The notes: generated from the letters alone by a model not told the origin. A stretch of 64,000 nucleotides of DNA from Cordylochernes scorpioides (GCA_030710605.1 CP092880.1:12193639-12257638); one strand, 5' to 3'. Numbered from the stretch's first letter, positions 21,450-31,637 are shown. A program made the numbers and translations.

Positions 21450-21670
21450 AACGGATTGCGGATTTCGACAATTTAGAAAGAGGGGATCATATATATCGCC
21501 GCAACTCTTTTTATTAATCATATATATAACAACTCTTTAGAAACGATATATAATCTCTCTCTCGTTTGCCTTGTTTGTACACTATAGTTAGCTGAAGAAG
21601 GGCTTGCCCGAAAGCTTCCTTTAATCGCGTTAATAAAAATAGTTGCGGCGATATATATGATCCCCTCTTT
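21450..21670. mobile_element. Foldback insertion with hammerhead-like stem-loop (spacer)
   Basis: A 221-bp insertion flanked by a 15-bp duplication CTAACTTTTCATCGT (21435-21449 and 21671-21685). Inverted arms lie at 21475-21517 and 21629-21671. One stem-loop at 21592-21616 reads CTGAAGAAGGGC-TT-GCCCGAAAGCTT. It fits the hammerhead core CUGANGA...GAAA except for one extra A before stem II. No stem I pairing is obvious. Confidence 0.75.
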
Positions 21671-22223
21671 CTAACTTTTCATCGTTTTATTAATCAGTTT
21701 GGTTTATTTGCTCTGACGACTGACGTCATTGTTACGTCCAATGACATCAATATTCCGTCTAAAGACATATTTAAATGTTTTATTCTCCATTGGTTTCTCT
21801 ACAAGAAACACGGATGTACAGGATCTCATGGCCAATGCCGTAGATGTGTTTTATTTTTCTATGATTCCTGTGCTCTAAACTATACTAGAGCAAATAAACT
21901 GATTTCATATTTAATTGTTCTTCAAATGACTTTTCCCATTTTTCATTTTATTGAAATTTCCACTTTGTCAACGGATTTTACTGGGATATCATGTTACCTG
22001 ATAATTCTCACAACACACTGTTTATTTTTGTTTATATTTTACTTTAAATATTATATTACTAAAAATTACTATTAATAAATATAATACTATCAATAATTTT
22101 ATTTTTCAAAAAGGTTACAAGGTTTTCTCTAAAAAGTGTAGCGAATGGTCAATCTATTTACATATTTTTATTTACAACTTCAATAAGCAACAACAGTAAA
22201 GTAAACAAAGATATTTACATTTG

Positions 22224-22532
22224 CTATCTTGACTCCTGGTCAGTGCTGTGGCCCTCACAGATATGGTCCCCTGATGTCCTGCAGCTCTCCAGCAGTCTTT
22301 CTATGGCCTCTCCTGGTGGTTCCTCGATAAGATGGTCCCCTGTCCTCGATCCATTCTTGTCTGTCAGGTCTCCAGTCATCTGCTCTAGGTCGTTCTCCTG
22401 GATCTCTTCTATGGTCGTCGTATCCCTGTGCTCCATGTCCGGTGTTCCACCTTCCTCGTCTTCACACGCCAGCTCCCTACATCGTTCCAACAATCTATCC
22501 ATGGCTTCCATTTCTTTATTTCTCTGTATCAT
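22224..22532 (-). CDS. Uncharacterised acidic ORF, possible terminal exon
   Basis: A 102-residue frame on the minus strand ending in TAG, in the spacer between the arms. It is highly charged, with two similar segments (AMDRLLERCRELACEDEEGG and AIERLLESCRTSGDHICEG), suggesting an internal repeat. GC content is clearly higher than the flanks. An acceptor-like GATACAG lies right at the start, so it could be a last exon beginning near 22524 and not a free-standing gene. I do not recognise the family. The overlapping plus-strand frame is a shadow. Confidence 0.35.
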   Translation of the reverse strand: MIQRNKEMEAMDRLLERCRELACEDEEGGTPDMEHRDTTTIEEIQENDLEQMTGDLTDKNGSRTGDHLIEEPPGEAIERLLESCRTSGDHICEGHSTDQESR

Positions 22533-22919
22533 ATCGTGAGGTTCATTATAATACTATTAATAATATTAATGAAGATATACTATTTATAAAGATTACTATT
22601 ATATTACTAAAAGATTATATTACTATACAAATGTGTGTTAGATATATATAATATAGTACATATATGCTATATTAGAAGTTATGCATTCACCTTCTATTAA
22701 CTTTGTGTTTCTATTCTGGGATTTCAAAAGTTTTTATGTTTCAGGACCCCAACATAAGCCGGAAGATGGAAGGTAACATACCATTTATTCCTAACATAAT
22801 ATATAAATCCCTTGTAGAATATTCAAGTAGAAGTTTCTTGCAGAAATTATGATTTAATTGGCTCAAGCTTTCGGGAATTGGAACCCATCTACAGAAGTAA
22901 AGTTAATTATATATATTTA

Positions 22920-23250
22920 CTAGCCGAATGACCCGGGCAACGCCCGGGATTTACCCGATTAAATGCTTTTATTCAAATACTATTCGTTACAATTATAAAT
23001 TGGCGCCGTGGATGTCATTCTTGTATAATATATAAATGAGTTTTAAAAATTGTAAAAAAAAAAAAAATGCATCGGCCGGGAATCGAAACCGGGCCGCCCG
23101 CGTGGCAGGCGAGCATTCTACCACTGAATCACCGATGGTTATGAGAAATGGCCATATTTGGGTATTTATTCCATTCACAAAAGCAAACGGTGACAGAATT
23201 GATTATTAAGAATTGTTGCTTGGTGACTCTGATAAATGTATATATTAATT
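22920..23250 (-). mobile_element. Helitron-like element carrying tRNA-Gly (copy 1)
   Basis: On the minus strand it ends with CCCGGGCGTTGCCCGGGTCA, then TTCGG and CTAG (22920-22923), the same end as the Helitron at 39216-39648. Upstream of that tail is an A/T run and a tRNA-Gly-like sequence (23067-23138). The shared region with copy 2 (45909-46250) extends about 330 bp. The 5' end is not defined. Confidence 0.65.
23067..23138 (-). tRNA. tRNA-Gly(GCC)-like sequence, copy 1
   Basis: 71-72 nt matching the eukaryotic tRNA-Gly-GCC cloverleaf: D-arm TTCAGTGGTAGAAT, anticodon loop CTGCCAC between paired CUCGC/GCGGG-type stems, T-arm around TTCGATTCC. Flaws: first acceptor base C instead of G, and a mismatch at the top of the T stem (GGTTTCGAT). 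Probably a tRNA pseudogene or element-borne tRNA, not a housekeeping gene. Confidence 0.75.
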
Positions 23251-23561
23251 TTATTGTTATTATTATTATTTTTTTATTTCAATTTAAAGCGCTATGTCTT
23301 CCAAAGGATACTTGCGCTGTCATACATGTATACATGTATACATATTTACAATAATTTTAGGCCATAAAGAATAGTCATATGATATTAACATGTATAAAGA
23401 AAAAAAAAAAGGAAACATAGTCATTAAATATTTTTACAACATAATTGTATCATTATTATATATTAAGCGACGTTATATTTAACCTGACTCCTGTAAAAGA
23501 TATCCAAGGAACGAAAGCTTGAGTCAATTAAATTGCATTATTTGAAAGAAACGCTTCCCTC

Positions 23562-23935
23562 TCTCTCTCTAAATGGATTTTTTTATATAAAAATCAATGT
23601 TTGTATGTTTGTTTGTTTGTATGTCCGGTATACAAATTCGCAGTAGTTTACTAATTCAACCCAAAATTTCCATACATAGGTAAGAAAATACGGGGAAGAC
23701 GATAGGCTATTTAAAAAAAATATATAAATCAATTATTAAAACTATATATTCAAATTATTCTACTTAGCTCACGAACAGCGCCCTCTATCAAAGATTAGAT
23801 TAAATTATGCTGATGCAAACAAATAGATAATGCTAATAACAAACAATTATAAAAAAAATCTTATCTAAATATATATCACTCGGGTAGATATGCACACGGG
23901 TCAATCCCGGGGCGAAGCCCGGGTCACCCGTCTAG
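23562..23935 (+). mobile_element. Non-autonomous Helitron (spacer)
   Basis: Starts near a TC-rich stretch and the typical Helitron 5' sequence AAAAATCAATGTTTGTATG with GTTTGTTTGTATGTCCG. Ends with hairpin GGGGC-GAA-GCCCGG and CTAG followed by T (23932-23936). The exact 5' base is uncertain because of the CT repeat. Confidence 0.75.
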
Positions 23936-24200
23936 TAATAGATATAATAATACATATATAAAACATATATGGTAATATTGGGAATATAAACTATTATATA
24001 TAGCACGATTTTTTTCTTTTTGGTAATGGACAACTTCCTATAGTTATTACTGCACGATGGAAAGGTGAATAATTCCAAATTTGATATATGAAGAGATAAG
24101 AATAACAATGGAATCAAAATGTCTATTCAATATTTTAAAGAAAATAATTATTTGTAAGGATATATGTTAAAAGGTTTCCTCATGATTTTTAAATATACTG

Positions 24201-24486
24201 TACACCTATCCCCCGATTTACACGGTAGATACGTTCCTGAGAAAAACGTGTAAATCGGGGGATAGGTGTACACAGAAATAAAAATAAAATGCATTGACAG
24301 GTTAAAATATGTAGTCAGCACATAAGCTCGGGATTCCTCGTGAGATATGTACACAGCGCATGTGTTCAATCACAGTAGCATTTAGTATAGTGCGATAAAA
24401 ACAAAAACGAACTTATTTGGAAAACCGTGTAAAAGCGAAAACGTGTAAAAAAGTACCGTATAAATGGGGGGGGGGGGGATAGGTGT
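24201..24486. mobile_element. MITE with CCCCCGATTTACACG ends (spacer)
   Basis: A third, independent copy of the family, 286 bp, not related to the palindrome arms. The right terminal repeat has an expanded run of 14 G. The internal hairpin (24201-24271) is intact. The short plus and minus frames inside it are not coding. Confidence 0.8.
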
Positions 24487-24489
24487 ATT

Positions 24490-24985
24490 TCTAAAAGGAA
24501 TGTTCTTCCCCTCTGTGACTTATAATTTAATATAATATCCGGAGTTAAGTTTCTTGTATAGTTCCATTTCTCTAGATTTCGGGGTAACTTATCTTACAAC
24601 AGGAACAACTAGGATTATAACTTCTATTGGTTCGTTTTCCAATAAGACACGAAGCGTCATGTTTTCTCGATGTAACCCACCATAGCTTATATACAACTTT
24701 AATATATTTCAATGGCCGTGAAATCTAGCTTGAGCAGAGACTTGTATAAATCAACGTGGTCCTTTGTTCACCATATACTGGAACCTTTGTTAACACTTTT
24801 GACCAGAAGGACGTGCCTCCTTGCCGATTTTGCATCAAGCTCGAAAAATTCAAATTCGCGTCCTCGATTTTCAAAATTAAATATAAAATAACCGGCGGCC
24901 GACACGAATTCGCCTCTACCAGGATTTTGTCCCTTCTTGTCTATTTATCAGTGGGTTGGGGGAATGTCAGCTGACCTAATGTACC
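24490..24985. other. Spacer sequence upstream of promoter candidate
   Basis: No recognisable exon. The plus frame 24756-24974 shows no motif. A moderate GC patch (ACCGGCGGCCGACACG) precedes the TATA box. Confidence 0.5.
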
Positions 24986-25020
24986 TATAAAATGTCACGT
25001 GAGACCGCCGTTTCAGCAGT
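24986..25020 (+). promoter_or_regulatory. Candidate TATA/initiator core promoter
   Basis: TATAAAA at 24986-24992 and an arthropod-type initiator core TCAG at 25013-25016. The initiator A is 29 nt downstream of the first T of the TATA box, the canonical spacing. An E-box CACGTG lies between them (24997-25002). The site is about 240 bp upstream of the first visible Robo cytoplasmic exon, on the same strand. Inference only; no transcript evidence. Confidence 0.4.
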
Positions 25021-25256
25021 CTCTATTGTCTGCCTATGCAACTGTGGAATCGCCCGTCCTCAAAGTGTTAAGTGACAACTCTTTGTCTTTCAAGTGTCCA
25101 CTGAAGATTGGTTTTACCGTATATTATATAACGAACTTGATGTTCTTTACAATTATCTTTTAACTCTCTGTATATGATCTCTCTACTATTTCTACTAACT
25201 AACACAGTAACTAACTAACTAACAGGAACTAACTAACACTAACTAACCGCATGCAG

Positions 25257-25382
25257 CCTGAACGTCCTACACGAGACCCTGTGGATCAACCAAGCCTGGA
25301 GACCTGTCTCTGATAAACCAGACTCCAAGTCGGAGTCTAGTCCTGGAGGACTCTTGGATGGTGGGGTTGGGACATACTCGAG
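25257..25382 (+). CDS. robo: Robo receptor, juxtamembrane cytoplasmic exon (right copy)
   Basis: A 126-bp exon bounded by an acceptor (CATGCAG before 25257) and a donor (GTAACC from 25383). The open frame starts at 25258 and contains ETLWINQAWRP and ends GGLLDGGVGTYS. It leaves two bases (AG) that the next exon completes to serine, giving GTYS-S-VNASDYAEVD, so the phases fit exactly. The LWI..QWR-type motif just before the YAEVD block is, from memory, typical of insect Robo cytoplasmic tails. No left-arm copy is visible because its place is the N gap. Upstream Ig, FN3 and transmembrane exons are not found in 20127-25256. Assignment is by motif recognition only. Confidence 0.8.
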
Positions 25383-26123
25383 GTAACCACACATAACTAT
25401 ATCTTTTAACTATTAACTTATCTCTCTTAACACTTTATTAACACACAACTGCATACTAACTCTCTATTGGATGACAACAATCTATAAGACGACCTCCCTC
25501 CCTGAAATTTCTACTTTTATATTAATCTTAGAAGCACTTCTTGATGAGTAAAATAATACATTTTGAACTGAATCTTGAGATGTATATAAATTTACTGCTA
25601 TTTATTTTATTGCGGGAATGAAATAAAAAAAAATGTTTATAATCACAAGAAATAACTTTGATTTGCTGGCTTTAAAATCATTATAAACAAAATCTATCAA
25701 TATTAAACGATATTTATAATAAAAGATATGTATTTATAATGCTGAAAATCTCTCCTCGAAGTCTCAATGAATGTACTGTTGCATACGTTAGGGCCATCGC
25801 TTATGTTTGGATCACACTAGGATCAATGGGAACTACGTACCTTGGTAAAACCTCTTAACTAGTGTGATAGACTGCGATGAACCATTCTTTTGGTGCTAGG
25901 TTTCTGAGTATTGTCCAGTGTCCACAGCTCAGATCATAGCCGAGGATGATATAGGCATTAATGATCATGTATCCTGTCTTCAGCTGAGCAAAATAGTTAG
26001 TTCTCCTCACATAGCTGGTGATAATATAAGCATTGTTGCCATTGCTACCATTTTGAGATTAACGCTTAAGAAAAGAGATCATTCTAGATATAGTGTGGTT
26101 AAACAAGGAGGTTGTATTTGCAG

Positions 26124-26244
26124 CGTGAATGCCTCCGACTACGCCGAGGTAGACACCCAGAGCCTGTCGATATTCTACAAGAAGGATCTGTCAGCCGTGA
26201 CTCCAGGACCGTACGCCACCACCAGTCTGCTGGATGGAGGAGCG
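26124..26244 (+). CDS. robo: Robo receptor exon with CC0 and CC1 motifs (right copy)
   Basis: This exon encodes the conserved Robo cytoplasmic motifs: DYAEVDTQ (CC0) and GPYATTSLLDGG (CC1). CC1 contains the tyrosine phosphorylated by Abl in Drosophila and contacts partners such as DCC/Frazzled in repulsive axon guidance. The acceptor is TTTGCAG before 26124 and the donor is GTAAGA from 26245 (phase 0). Joining to the upstream exon keeps frame. The frame stays open past the donor to 26397, but that reading would end in a phase that puts a stop codon early in the next exon. I therefore favour splicing of the 50-nt intron 26245-26294. The left-arm twin is 19457-19577. Confidence 0.88.
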
Positions 26245-26294
26245 GTAAGAAGAAGTCCGTCCATTGACAACAGAGCCCAGGAATGTGTGGACAG

Positions 26295-26367
26295 GTCTAC
26301 GGCAAGGCCTACTCGGACCGCAGCAGGAAATCAGAGGCCCATGGCGATATCACCTTTCCCCACGATG
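26295..26367 (+). CDS. robo: Robo receptor small exon after CC1 (right copy)
   Basis: A 73-bp segment between an acceptor (GGACAG) and a donor (GATG|GTAGGT). When spliced in phase 0 to the CC1 exon it reads VYGKAYSDRSRKSEAHG then DITFPHD. It ends in phase 1, which is what the next exon requires in the left copy. Robo family support is weak for this piece; the call rests on splice sites and phase. The left twin is 19334-19406 with the same sites. Confidence 0.6.
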
Positions 26368-26693
26368 GTAGGTTCAAGATTGTCAACACACTCTTAGGTA
26401 TTCTTATAGGCACATATGGACAAAGGAGAGGTAGTTACATGGACAAATAGAGTGTAATGATGCGATTATATACTCAGAAGCGAATCTATAAGCCTTGTTT
26501 AGTCTTCGACAAAGCCAACCACATAAGCATTTCAGACTGTTGACCTCATCAAAGTAATGCAGTCTGTACATTGAAGGCCCACCAAGTAGGATCCACGCGC
26601 TTTTGTAAAATAAAAGATTCAGTATTGTAACATAAAGTGCTGCATGATTTTTATATCACTCCATCTTGTTATTTTATTCTTCTATAATTTTAG

Positions 26694-26855
26694 ACTTCTA
26701 TATAAGTATTTAAAACGGCGTCATGAGAGAGAAGGAAAGAGAGAGAAGTCGCAAACCAAACGACCCGCTGTGTCCAGAATGTGTCCGACAGCATCTTCTG
26801 CAAGAACAAGAACGTGTGCGGAGCCCCAGCAGTGACTCTGGGAGTTACACCACAG
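26694..26855 (+). CDS. robo: Robo receptor exon with CPECVRQ block, apparently broken (right copy)
   Basis: Acceptor TTTTAG before 26694, donor GTAGGT from 26856. The downstream part reads LCPECVRQHLLQEQERVR then SPSSDSGSYTT and ends in phase 1. Compared with the left twin (18858-19007) it has a substitution turning a serine codon (TCA) into TAA near the exon start, a 14-bp insertion of GAAAGAGAG-like sequence and a 2-bp deletion. The two indels together restore frame, but the TAA remains if this acceptor is used. Either the right copy is a pseudogene, a later acceptor is used, or a sequence error is present. Confidence 0.6.
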
Positions 26856-27231
26856 GTAGGTTCAGTTGTTTCATCAACACCTATACCCCCTGCATAGTCT
26901 AATTACATCAATTAATCTTTCATAGCGTTAGAGAAGTTATGATCTCTGAGATAATATCAACACTGCTGTTTCTCTCAGCCAGTACCCGATTTCAAAACCC
27001 TCTTTGAAAATATTTTACGAGGTACATACTCTTGATATGACTCTGACACACCAGTAAAAATGCCATGTCTTCATATCACGAATCTAGTTGCGAATGTTCT
27101 CCTTAAAACCGATAAAACGATGCTACAAAACGTACAAAGGACTCGAACCTAGCATTTTCTGGTCTGTAGTCAACATGTTGGCTGCATGTTGTCGATAGAG
27201 TACGGAATTTCTTACATACAGATAAATACTA

Positions 27232-27417
27232 CCATGGCCAGCACCTTATCCTGAACTGTCACCAATAGAAAACGTCTTGTCAATGATTACCGAGCGACAT
27301 GTTCGTCACCACACTCCAGTCACTACTGTCGATGAACTGTGGAATCTTGTTGAAGCTACATGGAAAGCTGTACCTGTACATGTCATCCATTCTCACTATC
27401 ACTCAATACCCAGGTGT
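27232..27417 (+). pseudogene. Tc1-like transposase fragment (right)
   Basis: PWPAPYPELSPIENVLSMI, then TTVDELWNLVEATWKAV and SHYHSIPRC: the third catalytic block of Tc1-type DDE transposases (WPA.SP.L.PIEN, with the catalytic Glu in IEN). No N-terminal half is present. It is followed 115 bp later by the GTCCCAA MITE. Confidence 0.8.
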
Positions 27418-27531
27418 ATAAGTGCTATATATAAGTGTATATATGCAATATATATTACATTTGTCCAATATATATTGGCATCCTATATGTATTTACTCCT
27501 AGTGTAACAATTTTAAGGGTTAGTAGTATAC

Positions 27532-27704
27532 AAGGGTGTCCCAAAAGTTCGTAAGTAGTTGCAAAAAATTGAAATACCATTTATATTCGTCGTTATGTAT
27601 AATGTCTTTATGTATAAAGTAATCGTATTATGTATTATTATGTATTGGCCGTAATAATATTATTCACCAAGTAATAAGAAAAACACGAACTATTGGGACA
27701 ACCT
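27532..27704. mobile_element. mariner-type MITE (right)
   Basis: Twin of 18016-18189 with the same inverted ends (AAGGGTGTCCCAAAAGTTCG and CGAACTATTGGGACAACCT). Confidence 0.75.
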
Positions 27705-28504
27705 AATATATATGTTGTATAATTTTTTTTATTTTAAAATTATATTTCCTAGGTCAGACTACTCTGTAAGGTCGACCGCCAAAAGTCGCGGTTTTCCCTA
27801 TATAAATCTATTGTTATTGTTTCCCGTTGGTCGGCTCAAATCTCTCTGTAGATATGTAAATACGTAATATTTAATTTTCTTTATTCTTAACGTCTTAAGT
27901 CAGGTATTTCTTCCTTTAATTATATTAATCAACACACACAATTAAATAAATGTGATTAAAACTATTTTTATTATTTTTTCTACGACATTCTGCATTAAAA
28001 ATACCATGATACTCACATATTCAAAAAACAAGCTAATAATCTTGATATCAAAAATCTTTTGTATAACGGTAAGCTGTCAAAAATTTGGCCAAAACCGCTA
28101 AGAGGGTTTACCAATGACGAGCCAAGTTCACTCATTCAAGAACTTTTAACATTGCAGTAAGGTCTGTAGAGATAAAAATAAACAAATTGCCAAAATTAGT
28201 GTTGCAGATTTCATCAATAGACAATTGACAATTTAAACAATTTTATTGATTATTTTATTCAATTGTGTGTTATAGGTTTCATCAATAGATGTCAAACAAA
28301 TTTATAAAATGAAAATTAAATACTTTTAAAAATATTGTTTTTGAGTCATAGCCCTCTCTTAATATTTTACCATCGTAACAAAGACAGAAGAAAGTTTAAG
28401 AGGATAAATTCGTGCGAAAATATTATTTCTTGTATAATCGTTTAATTTTCCTGAGTACTGTAACTATTGCATTGACTATACGTATACTATATTTTTGTAT
28501 TATC

Positions 28505-28770
28505 CCTAGTACACGTGATACAAGCCATGATAATCATGGTGGTTAGAAGTTGACGACTGTGTTTTACTGTAAGTGCACCACATGTCTACACATGTGAAAA
28601 TCAGTTCGACTTTTCCATTTACAAATATGCCAGAGCCTTGTTTGATTACTTGCACTCGATGGTGGGGTTGGGCTTTTATAAGAATCGGGGGGGATTGGGG
28701 CATTTTTTTTTTTAATTAGAAAAAAGTGCCCAATGCGGGTTTCGATCCCGGGTCGTAGTGGTCGAAAACC
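28505..28770 (-). mobile_element. tRNA-derived SINE (right, copy 2)
   Basis: Twin of 16925-17215. It sits about 60 bp upstream of the CC2 exon 28827-29017. The short frame inside is not coding. Confidence 0.6.
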
Positions 28771-28826
28771 AATGGTTTAGACCTCCCTTCCACCCACCCC
28801 CCAATATAGTACATGAGAGCGCTGAG

Positions 28827-29017
28827 AGCGCGTGATGAGGTTGATGTTGGCGGCAGATGAGTACGGAGTGCCCATCCGCAGGAAGCTGGTACGACACCAG
28901 GGATCCCTGAGATCCAATCCCGTGGTGAACTGGGTGGACCTAATCCCCCCGCCCCCCGCGGAGCAGCCCCCGTCCCCTTACTGCTCAGCCGCCACGGCGG
29001 TCCTCAAATCCCAGGCA
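28827..29017 (+). CDS. robo: Robo receptor exon with CC2 proline motif (right copy)
   Basis: The open frame contains VVNWVDLIPPPPAEQPP, matching the Robo CC2 proline motif (NWxDxLPPPP), the binding site for the EVH1 domain of Enabled in Drosophila Robo. The exon is 191 bp: acceptor GCTGAG before 28827 (phase 1 in) and donor GTGAGT from 29018 (phase 0 out). All reading frames are closed just upstream of that AG, which fixes the start. A tRNA-derived SINE lies directly upstream (28505-28770). The left twin is 16703-16893. Confidence 0.87.
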
Positions 29018-30488
29018 GTGAGTTCCATCCCTACATACATTCGAATGCCATTTTACTTTAAATCATCTCGTAAAACTTCCTTATAATGTCCACACACACA
29101 CATCTAAGGCCTCTGCGTCAGGCCTCTGATCCGGGAGGCATTTACCATAATGGGGCGGTCCCCTGACCTGCAGGGCTGGGTCTTCGGGCATGGCCTAGAT
29201 GATGACATCTTGGTCATCCAAAGACATGTCGCTATAAGTATCATCTCAACATTGAACTGAGAGCGGTTCAAATAGATCCTGTCCTTGTCTGGAGGAGGTC
29301 AAGATGGAGGAGCCTCCCTTCCTGAGAACAGTTTTTTATATTTTATCACCAAATTATAAATAATCACATTTAGTTTTGTTTAATTTCTAATTAATTTTTG
29401 CAACAATTAACTAAGATGGTCAATAAAATATATTTAATTGTCTAAGAAAAGTATAGTCTTCGTAAAAAGAAACGTGGCTTCCTACGTCCTAATAGACTCA
29501 AGAACTATACGCTATCTATTGATCATCCACAGGATTTATCCCAAAAGTAACGAGCCTGTATATGCAAACTGTTTGATTCCACACTAGCCCTCTCAATGAT
29601 ATCTTAACCTTGATATATTCTAAACATTGGTACTTTAATTTACATATTTAATCATGTACGGTTCCTTTTGCTCTGTATGTTTTTTTTTTTTTTTTGTATA
29701 TATGGTTATATTTCTTTTTGTTTGGTTTTTCTTTCTTCTCTCTTTCCTTATTACTTCTTGTATTCTAGTTTTTACTTTTGAAATATCTTCCTTTCCTAAA
29801 TCCCGTAGAGGGGAATCATGTATAGGGCTGGATGCCCCAATAAAAAGGCTTATGTGTGTGTGTATATGCAAACTGTCAGATTCAGGTCGATGACAGAGCT
29901 TTGTCAGAATTTCCACTTTAATTTTCCAAAGGTGGTGTTGTGTCATTGTGACTTAAGTCTGTTACTTGTCATAGATAGGCAAAGTCAGACTTTCACCCAA
30001 AGTGTGCTTAGATCATGGTGTCATGATCAACGAAAGCTGCACCCCTATACCCCATTTCATGAGATCATGAACTCATTGAATTCGTGTAATCTTTACACAA
30101 GAAACAACAACTTGTCATAGATGGTAGATAAAAAGGGGTATGGTTAATATATAGAAACAATACAGAACTTTACACACAAAGTGTTTAAAGAAAGTTATAA
30201 ATGAACTCGCTGAAATGTGCAAATTAAATACTTGGATCAATCTGATAAAGCGTTTCTTTGCTAGATTGGTTTGTATTGGTTCTTTATATCTCAAATATAA
30301 CGAAAAAGATCAACTAAAACTTCCAGTTTACGACCATAAGAAAATGTAGATAAATGTTGGTATCTCTTTGTGGTAGTCTCTCATGGGAGATTGGGTTAAT
30401 TCAAGTCGTTTTTAGTTTTATTTTATAAAATCTGGCTCTCAGGTGGATGGTCGTTTTAAAGAGGTTTAGACGTATATTGATGTTCCAG

Positions 30489-30711
30489 GCCAGCCAGTGC
30501 TCCCCCCACGGTAGTATCTGCCGCTCCACCTTCATGTCCGACCGTGGACACCGGTGCGGCCAGCTCACCACCCAGGTAGTACCCCCTCTCACTGTGGGGC
30601 CCTACCTCCCCCTGGACTCCGGGGGCGACTCCTCAGACACCGAAGGCCTGCTGCGGTACGCCACCTCACCCCCGTCCTCTACTGGAGGGGACTGTCCAGC
30701 TAGTCATCACG
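30489..30711 (+). CDS. robo: Robo receptor cytoplasmic exon, GC-rich (right copy)
   Basis: A 223-bp exon with acceptor GTTCCAG before 30489 and donor GTAAAC from 30712, phase 0 in and phase 1 out. It encodes ASQCSPHGSICRSTF near the start, then LPLDSGGDSSDTEGLLRYA and SPPSSTGGD: a Ser/Pro/Gly-rich, probably disordered tail. The phases fit the exons before and after. Only a few residues differ from the left twin (13443-13665), far fewer than expected for neutral sequence of the same divergence. Family assignment comes mainly from position between the CC2 exon and the SSTDGSF exon. Confidence 0.75.
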
Positions 30712-31637
30712 GTAAACATCTCTTCTATCACCGATAGCCATTGAAGAATAGATATGTATAGCATTGAATGAGTGTTGTATATATTGTCATAAACAAAAAT
30801 GTACATAGCGTGTAACTGTAAATAATACATCGGCAGCTTGGCGAATGTTATGTACCTAAGTCCCGATAGGTGGCGCTAGGCGGGAAGTTTGTAAACATTA
30901 GCCGCCTTCTTAGGGGGCATAGCCGATCGCCAGCCGTTTGGGTCTTTGACATTACTTCCTTAATTTATCATTGTTTTTGAAAGAGACCTCCTCCGTACCA
31001 TCAAAACCCAATGCCTGCAGGAATGGAATTCTAATGCTGCACATGACTGGTACAGAGCAGGAGGGAAAAGAACCGGTGCTGTCCTCCCAAGAGAACAACA
31101 GTCTTTGATTTCCAGACATAAGTCTGGTCATCTATAGACAATGACTTTCCAGAATGGTTGCAAGGTTTTCCCACTATGTACTAAGTGCAATTCTCAACCC
31201 CAAAACATATTATTGACTGTATTGACTCATCCATTGATGAGCTCTACTCATCCCCAGCAGACACCATCAACTCATCCCCAGCAGACACCATGCTTCATAA
31301 CCGGAATAACCATTGAATGAAATCACTAAACTGATTCGCCGGTTCTATTCAATATATTAACGAAATCTTAACTAATCTCTGGAGACAGGTTTCTTGATAA
31401 GTAGATGTTAAGTAAATGATTCTTCAATGTAGTTCAAATGGCATCTCCACACTTGGTAGAAGACAGAAGTTCACTAAAATCCTACTGCTGACTGACAAAG
31501 TGGATGTAATCTGTATTCAAGACTCTTCACACAATGCACCATTTGCAGAACCAAAATAAACCTCACCAGACCACTTCTAGGAATGTATGAGAGCCTCAAG
31601 ACTGGACCTACAAGAGTCACTCCAAAAGTCTTTGCAA

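Larger units (their letters stand above)
22838..23556. repeat. Foldback-type element split by a Helitron/tRNA element
   Basis: Inverted ends GTTTCTTGCAGAAATTATG...GGCTCAAGCTTTCGGG and CGAAAGCTTGAGTCAATT...GAAAGAAAC enclose the tRNA-Gly/Helitron segment. The minus strand at 22864-22894 reads CTGTAGATGGG, loop, CCCGAAAGCTTGAGCC, another member of the hammerhead-like stem-loop family. Confidence 0.5.

Noticed and set aside
22243..22651. Two plus-strand frames over the acidic ORF
   Set aside because: Serine-rich complements of the minus-strand frame, without protein-like features.
30480..30500. FQASQC matched to the vertebrate Robo FHASQC block
   Set aside because: The F and Q codons lie in the splice acceptor (TTCCAG), so the resemblance is partly intronic and the block order differs from vertebrates.
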